NCBI GenBank assembly: GCA_023212725.1
Contig: JALBYF010000021.1
Span: forward strand, 1-64,000
Source of the DNA: Tranzscheliella williamsii
Lineage: Eukaryota; Basidiomycota; Ustilaginomycetes; Ustilaginales; Ustilaginaceae
Direction of reading: 5' to 3'
DNA length: 64,000 nucleotides
Shown here: positions 38,601 through 48,539 of the stretch, in pieces
Position numbering within the stretch: the first letter of the stretch is position 1
Layout of the letters: each line of letters opens with the position of its first letter
Notes under the pieces: model-generated
The model's input: the letters and a program-made list of their open reading frames with translations, nothing else
What the model was told of the DNA's origin: nothing
The model's database searches: none
Made by a program: the position numbers and the translations under genes

Positions 38601-41600
38601 CGCGCACGCGGGCCGAATCCTGCAGATCCGGTCCCAACACGCCGATCACGGCATTGATCACCCGACAGACAGCCTGGTGGGCAGGCAGATCGGCACGTAG
38701 GTTGACCGAGCCGGCACTGCCTCCTTCAGGTTCGTGCGTGTCGAGCATGTAGAGCTTGACCAGCATACCCAGCGTACTCGTCACATAAGGGCTATAGCTC
38801 AAGCTCGCCGAGTCGATCACCATATGCAGCGCCTCGAGCGCGTTAAAGTGAACCGTTGGATGGGGGTCGTTGGAAAGAGACAGGAGCACGTTGACGATTG
38901 TCTTGGTCAGAGGGCCAGCGGCAAGACCGCCCACCTCTTTGTACACCGATCCAAAGGCGCGAGCGCATCCCGCTCGTCCATCAGCATCTCGATTGCCCAC
39001 GATCTGGTCGACAAGGAACTGTACTTGAGCTGACAGAGCCTGCGAGCCCGCTACCGCCGCCAATCGTCCATACGCTTCGCTGGCAGCCACCCTGAGCGCG
39101 GGATCGGCCTGGAGGAGGGCGCTCTGGAGCAGCTCTTTCATTCCGGTGCTTAGCCTGTCGTTGTTGAAGCCGGCTGGCCTCTTGCCCCCAGCGCCGGTAC
39201 CACCTTGAATAGCGGTCCGGAGCGCGCCGAGAATCGCAACGGTACTGTTGATCTGGATCGCCTGCTTTCTGCCTGGATTTTTGTCTAGTTTGGTGCTCTT
39301 GCTGTTAGCCAAGAGCGCTTCAACGGCAGCAATCTGAATATCGCGCTCTTGATAGGGAAGAAGTGCCGTAAAGAGCTGGATGGCTGCATCTACAACCCCA
39401 GTGGCAGGAGGTGGGGAGAGAGGCGGCGCTTCCGGGATTTCGGCAACCAAGCCACCCGACTCGCTTGAAGACCGGGGTGGGGCAGCCAAACCGCTGTAGA
39501 CGAAGAGTTCGTCATGTTCGGCCGCACCTAATACGGGTCGTCGTTGCAGGGCATCCAGCTGAACTTCGACCACGTCTCGGTTCAAGAGATCGCTTTTAGT
39601 GGTCAAGCTACAGGCTTGCAAGGAATCGATTCGATCCGAGACAAAAGTCTCATTATCCCTCTGCAAACTTGTAGTGCCGAACGCATAGCCGTCCGCCATA
39701 TCCCAAACGCCTGTAAAGTTGCCGGCACTGGCTGCGATGGCCGCCTGGGCCGAGCTACCAATGTATCTGTCAGGCTCGGAAAAGGCCTGGACGGTGACAT
39801 TGATAAGGCCAGCTTGCAGAGGCTCCATTGCGGGATTGTGGGCGAGCACTGTAAAGCACTGGAATAGACGCCGCCGCAGCAGGTATTCGCGATCCAGCAA
39901 GGACAAGGAGCTCCGATCTGTGCCTGGAACCTGCTCCTGGGAGAGATGCGGGTATTGTCCCGAGAATCCCTCAACGAAAGCAAGCGTGTTGCTAAGCAGA
40001 GCGACGATCCGTCTTGCGGTATCCAACGTGACCAGCGAAGAGCCATTCTGCAGCAGGAAGGCCAGGATAGAGGTCAAAGTACACTCGCGAACGTGTAGCA
40101 GGAATCCCCACTCGCCGTCGGATCGAGTGGGGGGTCCAGGCGCCGTGTCTTTGATTGTCGGCTTCGGTAGCGAGTTGCGCCATAGGACGAGCAGCTGCGG
40201 CAGATGCAGACGGACAAAGTTGGGCCCGAGCGACATGAGCGAGCTCACCAGCGTCCATGCTACCGAGATCTCGACGGCCGACACAGAAAGATCGTGATTG
40301 GCGCTGTTTTTGAGAAGATGGATGGCAAGCGAAAGGACCTTGGAGCTGATGGCAAACGAGGTGTAGAGGGGCCGTTGGGGGATGACACTGATCAGAGCCG
40401 CAAGACCTTTGGCATGTCCGTTGGCGCGTTTAGCGAGCGTATGCACACCGACCGAGCCTCCGCCACCGGCGAGTGTGGCTAGGTCGCGATTGAGCAGTTC
40501 GAGAACGGAAGCCAGAGTGGATGATAGATGGTTGGGAGAGACATGGCATAGCGTTTTGATGCACCAGGAAGCCTGAATCTGAACAGAGTGACTGGGATGG
40601 GCAAGGCACCGCATCAAAGGGTCGTAAAGCGCGTCCAGCACCTGAGGTGGGGAGCTGCCGAGTTGGACAAGAAGGCCAGATACTTCAGCAAGGGCCAATG
40701 ATAGCGTTGTTTTGGACGGCGGCTGGTGCTCGGGCATCACGGACGGCCATCGCTTCAGATAGTCGTTCGAGATAGATTGGATGGCCAGAACTTGAGCCTG
40801 CTCGCCAAGCATTCGTTCGCCGATCAGTCGACGCAGGATGAGCGCAATGCCGGTTCGTACGTTGAGAAGTTCGGCACGGCTAGATGCACCGCGCGAGTGA
40901 TTGGGAAGGTCGTCAACAAGGTGTTTGAGCACAACTTGATAATTGGCATTGACCCAAGAAGAACCGAGTGTCTCGAAGAGTGTGGCATAGATATCGAATA
41001 TGGCAGCCCGGGTCTTCCGAGAAGCGGAGGAGCGAAGAAAGGGGGAAGAAAGCTGGTCCAACATGCCAACCGGCGTCATCATGGTTCGGGTGGCAGCAGA
41101 GACAGAAGCAGCGGTAGGTGCCATGTCCTCGTCCTCCGAGTCATCTTCGGCTGCGCCTTCCTTTTTCTTTTTGGATGTCTTCTTAGCTGGAAGGGCCGGC
41201 GGGGCCATCTCGTTCTGAGTAGCTGCCAAGAGGGCGGATGCGAGGCGGCTGAGACTACGCTTAGTGACAAAGTCGGCGGTCTCGATGGACTTGAGCGTAG
41301 GCGCCAATAGATTCTCGACTTCGTTGCGGGTTGTGATAAGCTGGGCTTGGTGAAGGATGGCAAGGATGCAATCGGCAGAGGCGCGTACAACGGCGCCCGC
41401 ACGGTCCGACAGACCTTGGCGCAGTGCTTTCAGGAGGTCTTTCCCGGCCTGATCGCCTAAGCTCTTCCCGGCGACTGTAAGCGTCTTCTGCAATGCGAGA
41501 AGAGCGTGGTACCGGAGTAAAACGGGATGACTATTTTGCTTAAAGACCTTCTGTGTGAGGTTGACCATATCGTTGAACAGGGACATGATCTGTTGGCCTA

Positions 41601-42072
41601 GAGTGCCAAAAACTTCGCCAAGGATAAACAGCGCGGCAACGCGCTCTTGCCTGTCAGCGGTCTTGCCTTTGGCCTCTTCGGCAGCGACGTGGATCAAGTT
41701 CTGCAAGAGGTCGAACAGGGAGCGTGAATCTATGCGCTGGAAGAGGATAAGGACGCATCTGGCCAATAGCTGTCGCGTTGGTCTGCCTGGTTTTGGGAAG
41801 GAAGCGTTGGGTGCTACAACCAGGCCGGAGTCTGAGGAGCCAAAGGTGACGCTGGGGCAGGCGAGTTTTAGTATGACGGGTTCGAAGCCGGACTGGGCGG
41901 TCTTGAGTTGATCTAGCTGAACATTTTGGAGAGCCTGCTCAGCTTTGGAAAGCCACTCGAGAACGAAAAGCTCGCCCTGATCCGAGGCGGTAGCAGCTGC
42001 AAGGCGGGCCTCATCGAGCACAAGGTCGTCTCGGTAGTGAGCTTGCTGCTCATCGTGCGGGACGGTCGTCAT
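35695..42072 (-). CDS. LAA1: HEAT-repeat trafficking protein HEATR5/Laa1
   Basis: A 2125-residue, single-exon protein with start at the first ATG (MTTVPHDEQQAHYRDDLVLD). Its length and features match the HEATR5/Laa1 family (yeast about 2014, human about 2071): HEAT/ARM alpha-solenoid throughout, an N-terminal LFVLEWLSKAEQAL-type opening, and conserved blocks such as LFDLLQNLIHVAAEEAKGKT and FVEGFSGQYPHLSQEQVPGT. A further block, VHFNALEALHMVIDSASLSY, lies near mid-protein. An acidic/Lys-rich insertion (KKTSKKKKEGAAEDDSEDED) lies near residue 310. Laa1 works with AP-1 and clathrin at the trans-Golgi and endosomes. The sense strand is G-rich over the last kilobase, then C-rich for the last 250 bases. 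The family assignment is confident; interaction partners are not in the window. Confidence 0.92.
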   Translation of the reverse strand: MTTVPHDEQQAHYRDDLVLDEARLAAATASDQGELFVLEWLSKAEQALQNVQLDQLKTAQSGFEPVILKLACPSVTFGSSDSGLVVAPNASFPKPGRPTRQLLARCVLILFQRIDSRSLFDLLQNLIHVAAEEAKGKTADRQERVAALFILGEVFGTLGQQIMSLFNDMVNLTQKVFKQNSHPVLLRYHALLALQKTLTVAGKSLGDQAGKDLLKALRQGLSDRAGAVVRASADCILAILHQAQLITTRNEVENLLAPTLKSIETADFVTKRSLSRLASALLAATQNEMAPPALPAKKTSKKKKEGAAEDDSEDEDMAPTAASVSAATRTMMTPVGMLDQLSSPFLRSSASRKTRAAIFDIYATLFETLGSSWVNANYQVVLKHLVDDLPNHSRGASSRAELLNVRTGIALILRRLIGERMLGEQAQVLAIQSISNDYLKRWPSVMPEHQPPSKTTLSLALAEVSGLLVQLGSSPPQVLDALYDPLMRCLAHPSHSVQIQASWCIKTLCHVSPNHLSSTLASVLELLNRDLATLAGGGGSVGVHTLAKRANGHAKGLAALISVIPQRPLYTSFAISSKVLSLAIHLLKNSANHDLSVSAVEISVAWTLVSSLMSLGPNFVRLHLPQLLVLWRNSLPKPTIKDTAPGPPTRSDGEWGFLLHVRECTLTSILAFLLQNGSSLVTLDTARRIVALLSNTLAFVEGFSGQYPHLSQEQVPGTDRSSLSLLDREYLLRRRLFQCFTVLAHNPAMEPLQAGLINVTVQAFSEPDRYIGSSAQAAIAASAGNFTGVWDMADGYAFGTTSLQRDNETFVSDRIDSLQACSLTTKSDLLNRDVVEVQLDALQRRPVLGAAEHDELFVYSGLAAPPRSSSESGGLVAEIPEAPPLSPPPATGVVDAAIQLFTALLPYQERDIQIAAVEALLANSKSTKLDKNPGRKQAIQINSTVAILGALRTAIQGGTGAGGKRPAGFNNDRLSTGMKELLQSALLQADPALRVAASEAYGRLAAVAGSQALSAQVQFLVDQIVGNRDADGRAGCARAFGSVYKEVGGLAAGPLTKTIVNVLLSLSNDPHPTVHFNALEALHMVIDSASLSYSPYVTSTLGMLVKLYMLDTHEPEGGSAGSVNLRADLPAHQAVCRVINAVIGVLGPDLQDSARVRGLIFCLLAEFSRESDAGVVVESTKATQHFSLFAADVLDTGKWIEQLRSELTSKHRPLKLAATNAFYQLVQREALAMSRIGGDRLVEEFFAQLDEDPTLDGVREVVVSWLQKTADLAPNGWIDLCQRIVSAVPNRSAAAVTEKKSHLPSLATMLQDEEAATIDLGADANTTKLNATGGSRWRTQLFALRCLHQVFVTVKKAGKLEHFGTPAKTDNKAAGAAQRRPLMSSRVVDLIRMAFTASTAANAEIRLEGLVVLRDVIESFRLARDPDFEEALLLEQHQAPIAAALTPAFLADSTPEVLAAAVQVCAVFVSSGVVREVSRMGRILKQLVSALESCMQPSMDKLGDVSNLSQNANAMLKIAVFTAWAELQTASATQQYLVEVVQPHLAKIVPYWIACLREYAKIRSDTEMDAGGGPGGPGPTINASLDSQYAGLAREVILPYHERSWHTVLQAVTGLLNAGDANVFKAMDGDMAVAATNPQAPASRSEPCLFFFVLYGLAFEALATRSGNAESLQDATVMRIALQAMTALSKPQCAGTALLQASLFSELCNLWYRLVMTEPPAVQMSVLETIGGMAAAYGKVLLTAEDEKAAQLGQLPDEAKLSQCLRVVVCVLNNARTTRGTAEEKAALLRVAYSAYIGIVSIYPKALQEDLFAVGFYSYSEMLRDETGEQDLVGPTLSSLKELCARGAKSVRPNSTVLQRSVHGFLSQALQHVDDLRTRVGRVAIQKTKNSLLAVVVVLTSIPVSVKVSQAVAEHACYLTVQKMLALEEAVEQWVERGGADGAGGEAGLGEGVEEVGLTAVYCARSVVLSASRGNAALVYCVGQVVPGLIEFVCRAGPVVAGGSRGGPVATLRGALDDAVRTLAGLVATLPDEADVRARALAVVVPTLLPLLAHPDTAAPAARHLLTLATHHPAAFKHATAALDPARRARLETAIRAQLASNPTATHAAAKAATPGSIALKSFGA

Positions 42073-42831
42073 AGCCGCGACGAGCACACCAGCACAGGCG
42101 GTGGGATCGATGTACAGATCGTATTGACGGGACGGCCCTCTTCAACAGCCTTTGCGTGGACGTGGACAGAGACAGGGACAGGGAGTGATGAGGGAAAGGA
42201 TGCTCGTCATGATAGCTTTAAATGAGCTTTCTTCCGCGGCCTGTTTGTGTGTTGGCTCGCGCGAGTTGCTTCAAGTCTCACCTCTTGCGACTGAGCAGTC
42301 TGTAATCCACAAATACGACTACTTCATTTGCTCGCGGTGACATTATTATAAGCCAACGTTACGCGCTTTCCCCAGGATCAATACAAATAGAGTCACAGCT
42401 CGTAACAACGATTAGCCACAGCCTATTCCGCTCTGCATGTGACTGTAAATTGACTTACGACCTTTCTTCTATTTACCTCCACCTCGACATCGAAACGCTC
42501 ATCATCCTTCTTCCTCTATCACCCCATGCTCCTACTGTCATTCTTTCCTCTCCTCCCTCCTCCAATCCATTGCTAGACTATCCTACAAGCCAGCTACTCT
42601 GCAGCGATCCAGTCACCTCCCTCTCTCTCCTAGAAGCACATACGCTTCGCCGCGATAGAGGCCTCGTTGGAGCGTGGCCGGGTATAGAACGTTGCCCGCT
42701 TGTGCCAACACGCGAATGGATGCAAGGTGTTCATCTGCCCACGCCTCTGCATTGCGACGTGTTGATTTGGCTGCGCCTCCGTCTGTTTTGACACACATAG
42801 GTCCGCATCCGACGCCCGTAAGCCACGGAAG
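42073..42831. other. Bidirectional promoter between LAA1 and UBP2
   Basis: About 760 bp between divergent start codons. It is more AT-rich than its flanks, especially 42220-42470. No gene is supported in either direction. Confidence 0.5.
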
Positions 42832-45800
42832 ATGGCAGCTGAGGAGGAGGATCCTCTCATTGTCTTTGATAATGTCACCAACTCATTGCAGCCACCGACT
42901 GGCGACGTCCAGCCCATCGACATCACCGTCGACGATGATGACCACAACAACGTTTTCGGCCAGGCCGCGTCAGCATCCTCACTTGCGCCAGCCTCTTCAT
43001 CCTTGCTTCCAGATAGAGCCTCGTCACCTCCCGTAGAATCTCCTCCCGCTTATGCAGACGTCCACGGCCTTGATATACAGCAGCTACCTTTCTCGTCCGA
43101 CAAGCTCGCGCCAGATTCTCGCCACCATCTGCTACTCCCAGCTGCACTACATGAGTCCGGTCTCCTATTCAATCCGGAGCTCTCCCTTAGCTATATCAGT
43201 ATCGAACAAGATACCAGCAGCTTGGCCGACAATGGCGACTCGACTGAGTTTCATCTGCCTACTGCTGAACTCTTCTTGGAAGCAAAACCTCATCCTGATG
43301 CCCTTTTCGTAGCCGAGACGCTTGAATGGCGCTTCATCTCAGAGCAGTCTGCAGTTCTCAAGTCACCCGCCCCAGAGACGCCAGTGCTGAACGCTTTCGA
43401 CATATTCGAAGCGTGCAACCTACCATCTTACTCCATCAGCATGTACGAGACAGGACCTGTAACAGCTCTGGCTGCACAGCAGCTTAGGCCGATACAGCAT
43501 CTGGAACTATACAACCCAGCAGATCCCGCTGTAGCTCCTCCGTTCCTGGAAGAGTTCAACGCTCACAAGTGCTGGATCACTGGCAAAGTCATCCTCTCCA
43601 GTCCGCCTGACAGCATCTTGTCTATCGTTGATCGTCAGCTGCTCTTGAACTTTATGGAGACCAGGATAAGCGATCCCTCGGTCGGATTTACCGGTTCCGA
43701 GACTTTTGTTCGAGCTCTTCGAGTGCTGCTACGTGTCATCGGTAACCTGCTTCATGGCGAGACCAGGGCCGTGCCAACCTCGAGCGCAACTATCACCAAC
43801 AAGCTCGGCTGGGACCGGCACACACGCGCCATCCTCATCAGCCTCGGATGGACGGAGGGCTCTATGCCCGACGGCCGCGGTGCCATTGTTCCTCCGGCCG
43901 TCTTTGCCGACGATCCTGCCAGCCGTATGATGCTCAAGAGGCTAATGCGAGCATGGATCGAGCTCAGCGTATGGCTTGCTTTCCATCTCAAGCTGTTAAG
44001 GGACAAGCACACATCCTCATCCAGCCTTGAAAGCAGCGAGCAGAACCTCGCTACCAAAGTTATCCCAACTTCGGCATCCGAGAAGGTCATTGAGCTGTTG
44101 GGAGAACGCCAAGACCAGCTAGACACCTCCTGGTCGGGCAGCCTGCCGACTCAGACGCTTGAGGCTCTTTGTATGCTCGGCGCTTCGGTCCAGAGCAAAG
44201 ACGAGCTGGTCAAGTTTGCTTACCTTGTCAATCTACAAGCAAGCCCGGCAAGTGCTTTGGAGCTCTTTGACCACTTGGACGAAGTTGTTGCCACCCAACG
44301 CAGCGCCTCCCGGACCCTGCAGGAGTTGGTCGCCTATGAAAGAAGTCTGGGTAAATACTCGACTCGCGACCTGGATAAGGCCTACCAGCGTTTGCATCTC
44401 TCGCCAATGCATCTCGGCCCGGACGTCGCTCGTGAAAGCATCCCTTTGGACTTCATCATTGACAACTACAAAGGTCGAGCGCGAGAAGTCCTTGTTAATG
44501 GCGATGCTGCGGAGTATGGGGCCGTTAAAGATGCCCTCCGTATTGTGAGCCTATCGCGAGGCAACCCAGACCAACTGGTGGAGGCGTTAAACGAGGATAT
44601 TGACATGGATGTGCAACAGGCCTACACTCTCCTCGATGCCAGCTCGGAACTGGACGATGCAACCATCCTCGCCGTATGTGATCTCTATATCTTTGACGCC
44701 CCCGCTAGGAGAGATGTGTTGCGCCAGGCATTACGAGCTATAGCCGAGGACCGGAAAAGCAGCTATCTTCGCCAGTACTTGCAGACAGGCGAGAAAGACT
44801 CTGCGGCAGACGGTTGGCAACAAGGCCCATCTGCAGATCGACCGGCGGGCATCAACAACATTGGCAATACGTGCTATCTCAACTCGGTGCTCCAGTACTT
44901 CTTCTCGGTTCGAGCCGTCAGAGAGCGCGTGCTGAATGCATCAGCCATCCTCGCAGCGCCCGAGCCAAAGTCTACGAGCGCCGTGGATGACACCATGAGC
45001 CGTCGGGTTGGCGGCCGACATATCTCGCCTCGCGAGTTGCAGCGGAGTAAGCAATTCGTTGCTCATCTAGCGCAACTGTTCACCCAGCTCATACACACCA
45101 CGGATCTTGCTGTCACGCCAGAAAGAGAGCTTGCCTACCTCGCTCTCGTCTCTTCCCGAGCCGAGGAGTCCGAGGCGGAACTGGGCCCAGTGCTGGACCC
45201 CTCGCCCTCGAACCAAGCTGCATTCGTCGAGGAGCCCACCCAAGGCGAGACGGACCCCGATCCGATTCCTCATCCATCGATGGAAGTCACGCCAACTGAG
45301 TCCTCGTCTAGTACAGAACAAGGCGAAGGTGGTTTGATCGCAGCCCAGCACGTCAGTAGCACCTCTGAGGCTGCATCCGCACCGCCTCTGCCGCCAAGGC
45401 CAGCCCGCTCGGGCCGCACTGGTGCAGGCGGGGATGCTCCATCAGCAGCCGACTCGAACCTGGCGCCCCCGGCACGACGGAACTCGCTTATGCAGCTGGG
45501 TGCGCAGCAGGATGTCTCTGAATGTCTGGACAACTGCATGTTCCAGCTCGAGGTAGCACTGGCAATGCAGCAGGAGGACCGGTCACCAGCGCGGATGGAT
45601 GTCGACGGCGAGAGCCAGGCTCCCGCGCTGGAGCAGCTTCCCGACTTGCTCGAGGGTCTCTTTCTCGGCAAGACGTCGCAGAGAATCGAGACAGAGTCAG
45701 CCACTGCTTCTGAAGGCGCTCCCGAGCCTGCTTCTGCAGGCAAAGGCTCCGGCAGCCGACCGACCGTGCCTACCCAGAACAGCACACACATCAAGGACGA

Positions 45801-47049
45801 AGTCTTCAAAATTCTGCCCATCAACGTGTTAGAGGAGGGGCGAGATGTGTATGACGGCCTGGACGGGTTTTTTGACTCGGATACGTTTGAGTCGGCCGGC
45901 GCGGTGCAGCGTCGATCTGTCACGCTACTGTCGCCGCCACCCCTGCTCCAGATTCAACTGCAGCGGGTACAGTATGACAGGAAAACGATGACGGCGTTCA
46001 AGTCGCAGGCGCATCTGCAGATGCCCGAGGTGCTCTTTGTCGACCGCTATATGGATCTCGATGCGACGAAGGAAGAAGATTTGCCCCGTCTGACCAAGCG
46101 AGCAGAGTATCAGGACAGACGGAGACGGATCGCAGAGCTGCGCAGCCGGGTGGCAGCGTGCAAGGATGATCAAGGCCAGCCGATGACGCAGACTCTCCAC
46201 CAGACTGCGGGGCTTGTCGAGGAGCTGGCTAGGCTGCCCTCTATCGAAGAGATGACACAGCAGCTGGACGACCTGGAAGACGAGGCGACTGTTGCACAGC
46301 AGCAAGATGTCTTGCTCTCGCCGCGGTCCAGAGCCAAGAAGGCCTCAGAGCAGGGCGACGAGCTCCCGGACGCTGGCAGCGCTGGGCGACCCGCCGACAG
46401 CGGCGCGAGCACAGTGCTGGAGCCGGCGAAGTTGTCGGCGCTCAAGACGGCCGTTGATCCAGGCCTCGCAAGCATGCTTCGGGCCGAAGCGTCTCTTCTT
46501 CGGGACCAGCTGAAACAAGCTGACGACGAGATCACAACGCTCAAGGCCGAGATGACGTCGATCTGGGCCGACGAAACAAGGTTTGCGTACCGCCTGGTCG
46601 CCGTCTTTATGCACCGGGGCGAGGCGAGTCACGGGCACTACTTTCTCAACCTGCGGGGCGGCGGTGCTGGGGCGACGTGGTTCAAGTACAACGATTCCGC
46701 GGTGACGCCGACAAGCCTGGACCAGGTCCTGCGCGACTCGTCCGGTGCGACGCCGTATCTGGTGACCTATGTGCGCGAGGACCATCTGGCCCTGATCGAT
46801 CCGATCTGCCGCGTCGTGGACCTCCCCGCCGAAGGCGCCCCTGCCGCCAGCCTGGCCGACGGCGAGCGCACAGCGGTTGACGAAGACAATCAGGCGCCAA
46901 CCACAGCGGTTGACGAAGACAATCAGGCGCCAACCACAGCGGTTGACGAAGACCTTCAGGCGGCAACCACAGCGAAAGCAGCGACAACTGATGCAGCCGA
47001 CGGGACCGGCGGCGAGGGTCCGATCAAAAGGGCCCGGACGGACCCCTGA
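42832..47049 (+). CDS. UBP2: Ubiquitin carboxyl-terminal hydrolase, Ubp2-like
   Basis: 1405 residues starting MAAEEEDPLIVFDNVTNSL. The USP catalytic domain begins with GINNIGNTCYLNSVLQYFFS (nucleophile Cys681). It ends with ASHGHYFLNL (His1269) and FKYNDSAVTPTSL (Asp1288). The N-terminal 650 residues include repeated helical segments, as in yeast Ubp2 (DIDMDVQQAYTLLDASSELD). The Cys and His boxes are separated by long disordered Ser/Pro/Glu-rich and coiled-coil insertions (EEMTQQLDDLEDEATVAQQQD), typical for Ubp2/USP25/28 relatives. Ubp2 trims Lys63-linked chains and antagonises the Rsp5 ligase in endocytic and mitochondrial processes. The C-terminus carries a triplicated 11-residue repeat and a basic KRARTDP end. 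Single exon. It converges with the glutamate-cysteine ligase modifier gene. Confidence 0.93.
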   Translation: MAAEEEDPLIVFDNVTNSLQPPTGDVQPIDITVDDDDHNNVFGQAASASSLAPASSSLLPDRASSPPVESPPAYADVHGLDIQQLPFSSDKLAPDSRHHLLLPAALHESGLLFNPELSLSYISIEQDTSSLADNGDSTEFHLPTAELFLEAKPHPDALFVAETLEWRFISEQSAVLKSPAPETPVLNAFDIFEACNLPSYSISMYETGPVTALAAQQLRPIQHLELYNPADPAVAPPFLEEFNAHKCWITGKVILSSPPDSILSIVDRQLLLNFMETRISDPSVGFTGSETFVRALRVLLRVIGNLLHGETRAVPTSSATITNKLGWDRHTRAILISLGWTEGSMPDGRGAIVPPAVFADDPASRMMLKRLMRAWIELSVWLAFHLKLLRDKHTSSSSLESSEQNLATKVIPTSASEKVIELLGERQDQLDTSWSGSLPTQTLEALCMLGASVQSKDELVKFAYLVNLQASPASALELFDHLDEVVATQRSASRTLQELVAYERSLGKYSTRDLDKAYQRLHLSPMHLGPDVARESIPLDFIIDNYKGRAREVLVNGDAAEYGAVKDALRIVSLSRGNPDQLVEALNEDIDMDVQQAYTLLDASSELDDATILAVCDLYIFDAPARRDVLRQALRAIAEDRKSSYLRQYLQTGEKDSAADGWQQGPSADRPAGINNIGNTCYLNSVLQYFFSVRAVRERVLNASAILAAPEPKSTSAVDDTMSRRVGGRHISPRELQRSKQFVAHLAQLFTQLIHTTDLAVTPERELAYLALVSSRAEESEAELGPVLDPSPSNQAAFVEEPTQGETDPDPIPHPSMEVTPTESSSSTEQGEGGLIAAQHVSSTSEAASAPPLPPRPARSGRTGAGGDAPSAADSNLAPPARRNSLMQLGAQQDVSECLDNCMFQLEVALAMQQEDRSPARMDVDGESQAPALEQLPDLLEGLFLGKTSQRIETESATASEGAPEPASAGKGSGSRPTVPTQNSTHIKDEVFKILPINVLEEGRDVYDGLDGFFDSDTFESAGAVQRRSVTLLSPPPLLQIQLQRVQYDRKTMTAFKSQAHLQMPEVLFVDRYMDLDATKEEDLPRLTKRAEYQDRRRRIAELRSRVAACKDDQGQPMTQTLHQTAGLVEELARLPSIEEMTQQLDDLEDEATVAQQQDVLLSPRSRAKKASEQGDELPDAGSAGRPADSGASTVLEPAKLSALKTAVDPGLASMLRAEASLLRDQLKQADDEITTLKAEMTSIWADETRFAYRLVAVFMHRGEASHGHYFLNLRGGGAGATWFKYNDSAVTPTSLDQVLRDSSGATPYLVTYVREDHLALIDPICRVVDLPAEGAPAASLADGERTAVDEDNQAPTTAVDEDNQAPTTAVDEDLQAATTAKAATTDAADGTGGEGPIKRARTDP
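46870..46968 (+). repeat. 33-bp tandem repeat, three copies, in the UBP2 C-terminus
   Basis: Three in-frame copies encode TAVDEDNQAPT. Copies 1 and 2 are identical and copy 3 differs at three bases (TAVDEDLQAAT). The identity points to recent duplication and likely copy-number variation between strains. Confidence 0.9.
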
Positions 47050-47160
47050 CACAGCCGCGAGCACGGACAGCACTGACATGGCATATGTTCTATAGAAAGT
47101 TTGCTGTGAAGGCGGCGCAACATGACGCTGCTCCGTACCGACGCCACGGCGTGCGTGCAA

Positions 47161-48539
47161 TTAGTCAGTAGCAACAAAGACAATGTAGCTGTAGGTGAGC
47201 GTCCGGGAGGGGCCAACAGAGCCGTGCCGAGAATGGGGGCAAGGGGGAGGGGAAGGAGAGAATCGTTAGACGGAGATAGCGTTCGCAGGTGCGCGGAGGA
47301 GACATACCCTTTGTCGGCGAGGACGCCTCTGTCGCGGATGAGGGTGGTGTATTTGAGCGCCCACTTGGGCCTCAGCCTGCGCGGGTCGGGGGCGGGGTGG
47401 GGCAGCTTGGCGTTGAACTCGTCGATGAGCGCGGGCAGAGTGCGCTGCGGCAGGAGATCGCGACGGTCCGAGTGGGCGACGAGCTGGACGCCCATCTTGG
47501 CGCAATACTGGTCGAAGCGCTTGTCAAACGCACAGGGATCCTCCTTGACGTTGATCGAGACCAGTCGGGGCCTCCGGGCCGGCGAGAGGAGCGAGTACTC
47601 CATGTTCCACAACTCGACGGACGGGCGGGAGTCGGCTCCGTTCGCGCCTGGGTGCGCGTCGGCAATGGCGGACGAGGCCATATCCGAGTCGGCTGCCGGA
47701 GCAGCAGACGTTTCGGTAGACTCGGTAGACGAGCTGGAAAGCGGAATGCCGGGAGAGATGAGCGGTTGGGACGGCGGCTGGACGGGTGGGTCGAGCGCTG
47801 AAAGCAGCGTTTCCAAGCTGGACTGTGAAAAGTCGGACAGACCCAGCGACAAGAGCTGAGGATTGAGCGATGCCGACTGCCATACCGCTTTCACCTTTTC
47901 CACCCAGCCCTGAGCGGGTTCGGACGTGCGTCCGTGGGGGAGACATGACCTTCCATCGAGGTTGAGCGTGGGGAAAGCAAAGACAAGCGTGTCGATGGTG
48001 ATGATGCCGGTGGTCTTGGTGAGCCGCTGCAGCGCATCATCGACGAGCTCGGTGGACAGATCGGAGGGGTCGAGGAAGAAGAACTTGGCAGTAATGTCGT
48101 AGGACGAGCGGTGGTCGGGAGAACAAGGGTCGGCGATCGGGTTGGTTATGGCGGCAGGGCTCGGGAGCGCCAAGGTTGCGGACCGCGGCTCCCAGTGGTA
48201 GGAAGTGTATGGCCTGTCGTGGTGGCCTGTAGGGGAGAAGCCTTTCCTGATCGGTGTCGGGGAGGAGTTGGCGGTCGACGAGCTGGATGAAGATGCATCT
48301 GCTGGCGAAGCGGTAGGCATGGTAGCTAGAGGGTCACAGCCGGTTGCGGCGCCGCCATTGGTAGTAGCCGGAAGATAGTCATCCGGATGTCCGTCCAGGG
48401 CGTAATGAAGTGTCTGGTGGATGGCGTGCGCCAGTTCGCCATCGCTGGAAGGTTTCAGCGAGCGGGATACATCGTGGGTATGGATATAGAGATTGCGAAA
48501 CGCCTGGCCACTGCCCGCTGCAGCTGCGTCATTTGCCAT
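47161..48539 (-). CDS. Glutamate-cysteine ligase modifier subunit (GCLM-like), spliced
   Basis: Exon 1 is 48539-47308 and exon 2 is 47188-47161, with a 119-nt intron (GTATGT donor, CTACAG acceptor), giving 419 residues. The spliced end reads RDRGVLADKGYIVFVATD and stops. It aligns with the end of animal GCLM (SRGIIKSKGYILQA-type), which strongly supports the 9-codon last exon. Other matching parts are FRNLYIHTHDVSRSLK, ELAHAIHQTLHYALDG, the AKFFFLDPSDLSTELVDDAL strand, DTLVFAFPTL and MGVQLVAHSDRRDLLP. The fold is aldo-keto-reductase-like but not enzymatic. The subunit lowers feedback inhibition of glutamate-cysteine ligase, the first step of glutathione synthesis. Two Ser/Thr/Pro-rich insertions make it longer than animal GCLM (about 274). 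ATG 48539 is the first in frame. The 3' end is 111 bp from the UBP2 stop. Confidence 0.9.

Noticed and set aside
42073..42087. Five extra N-terminal codons of LAA1
   Set aside because: They start with GTG. The first ATG is at 42072.
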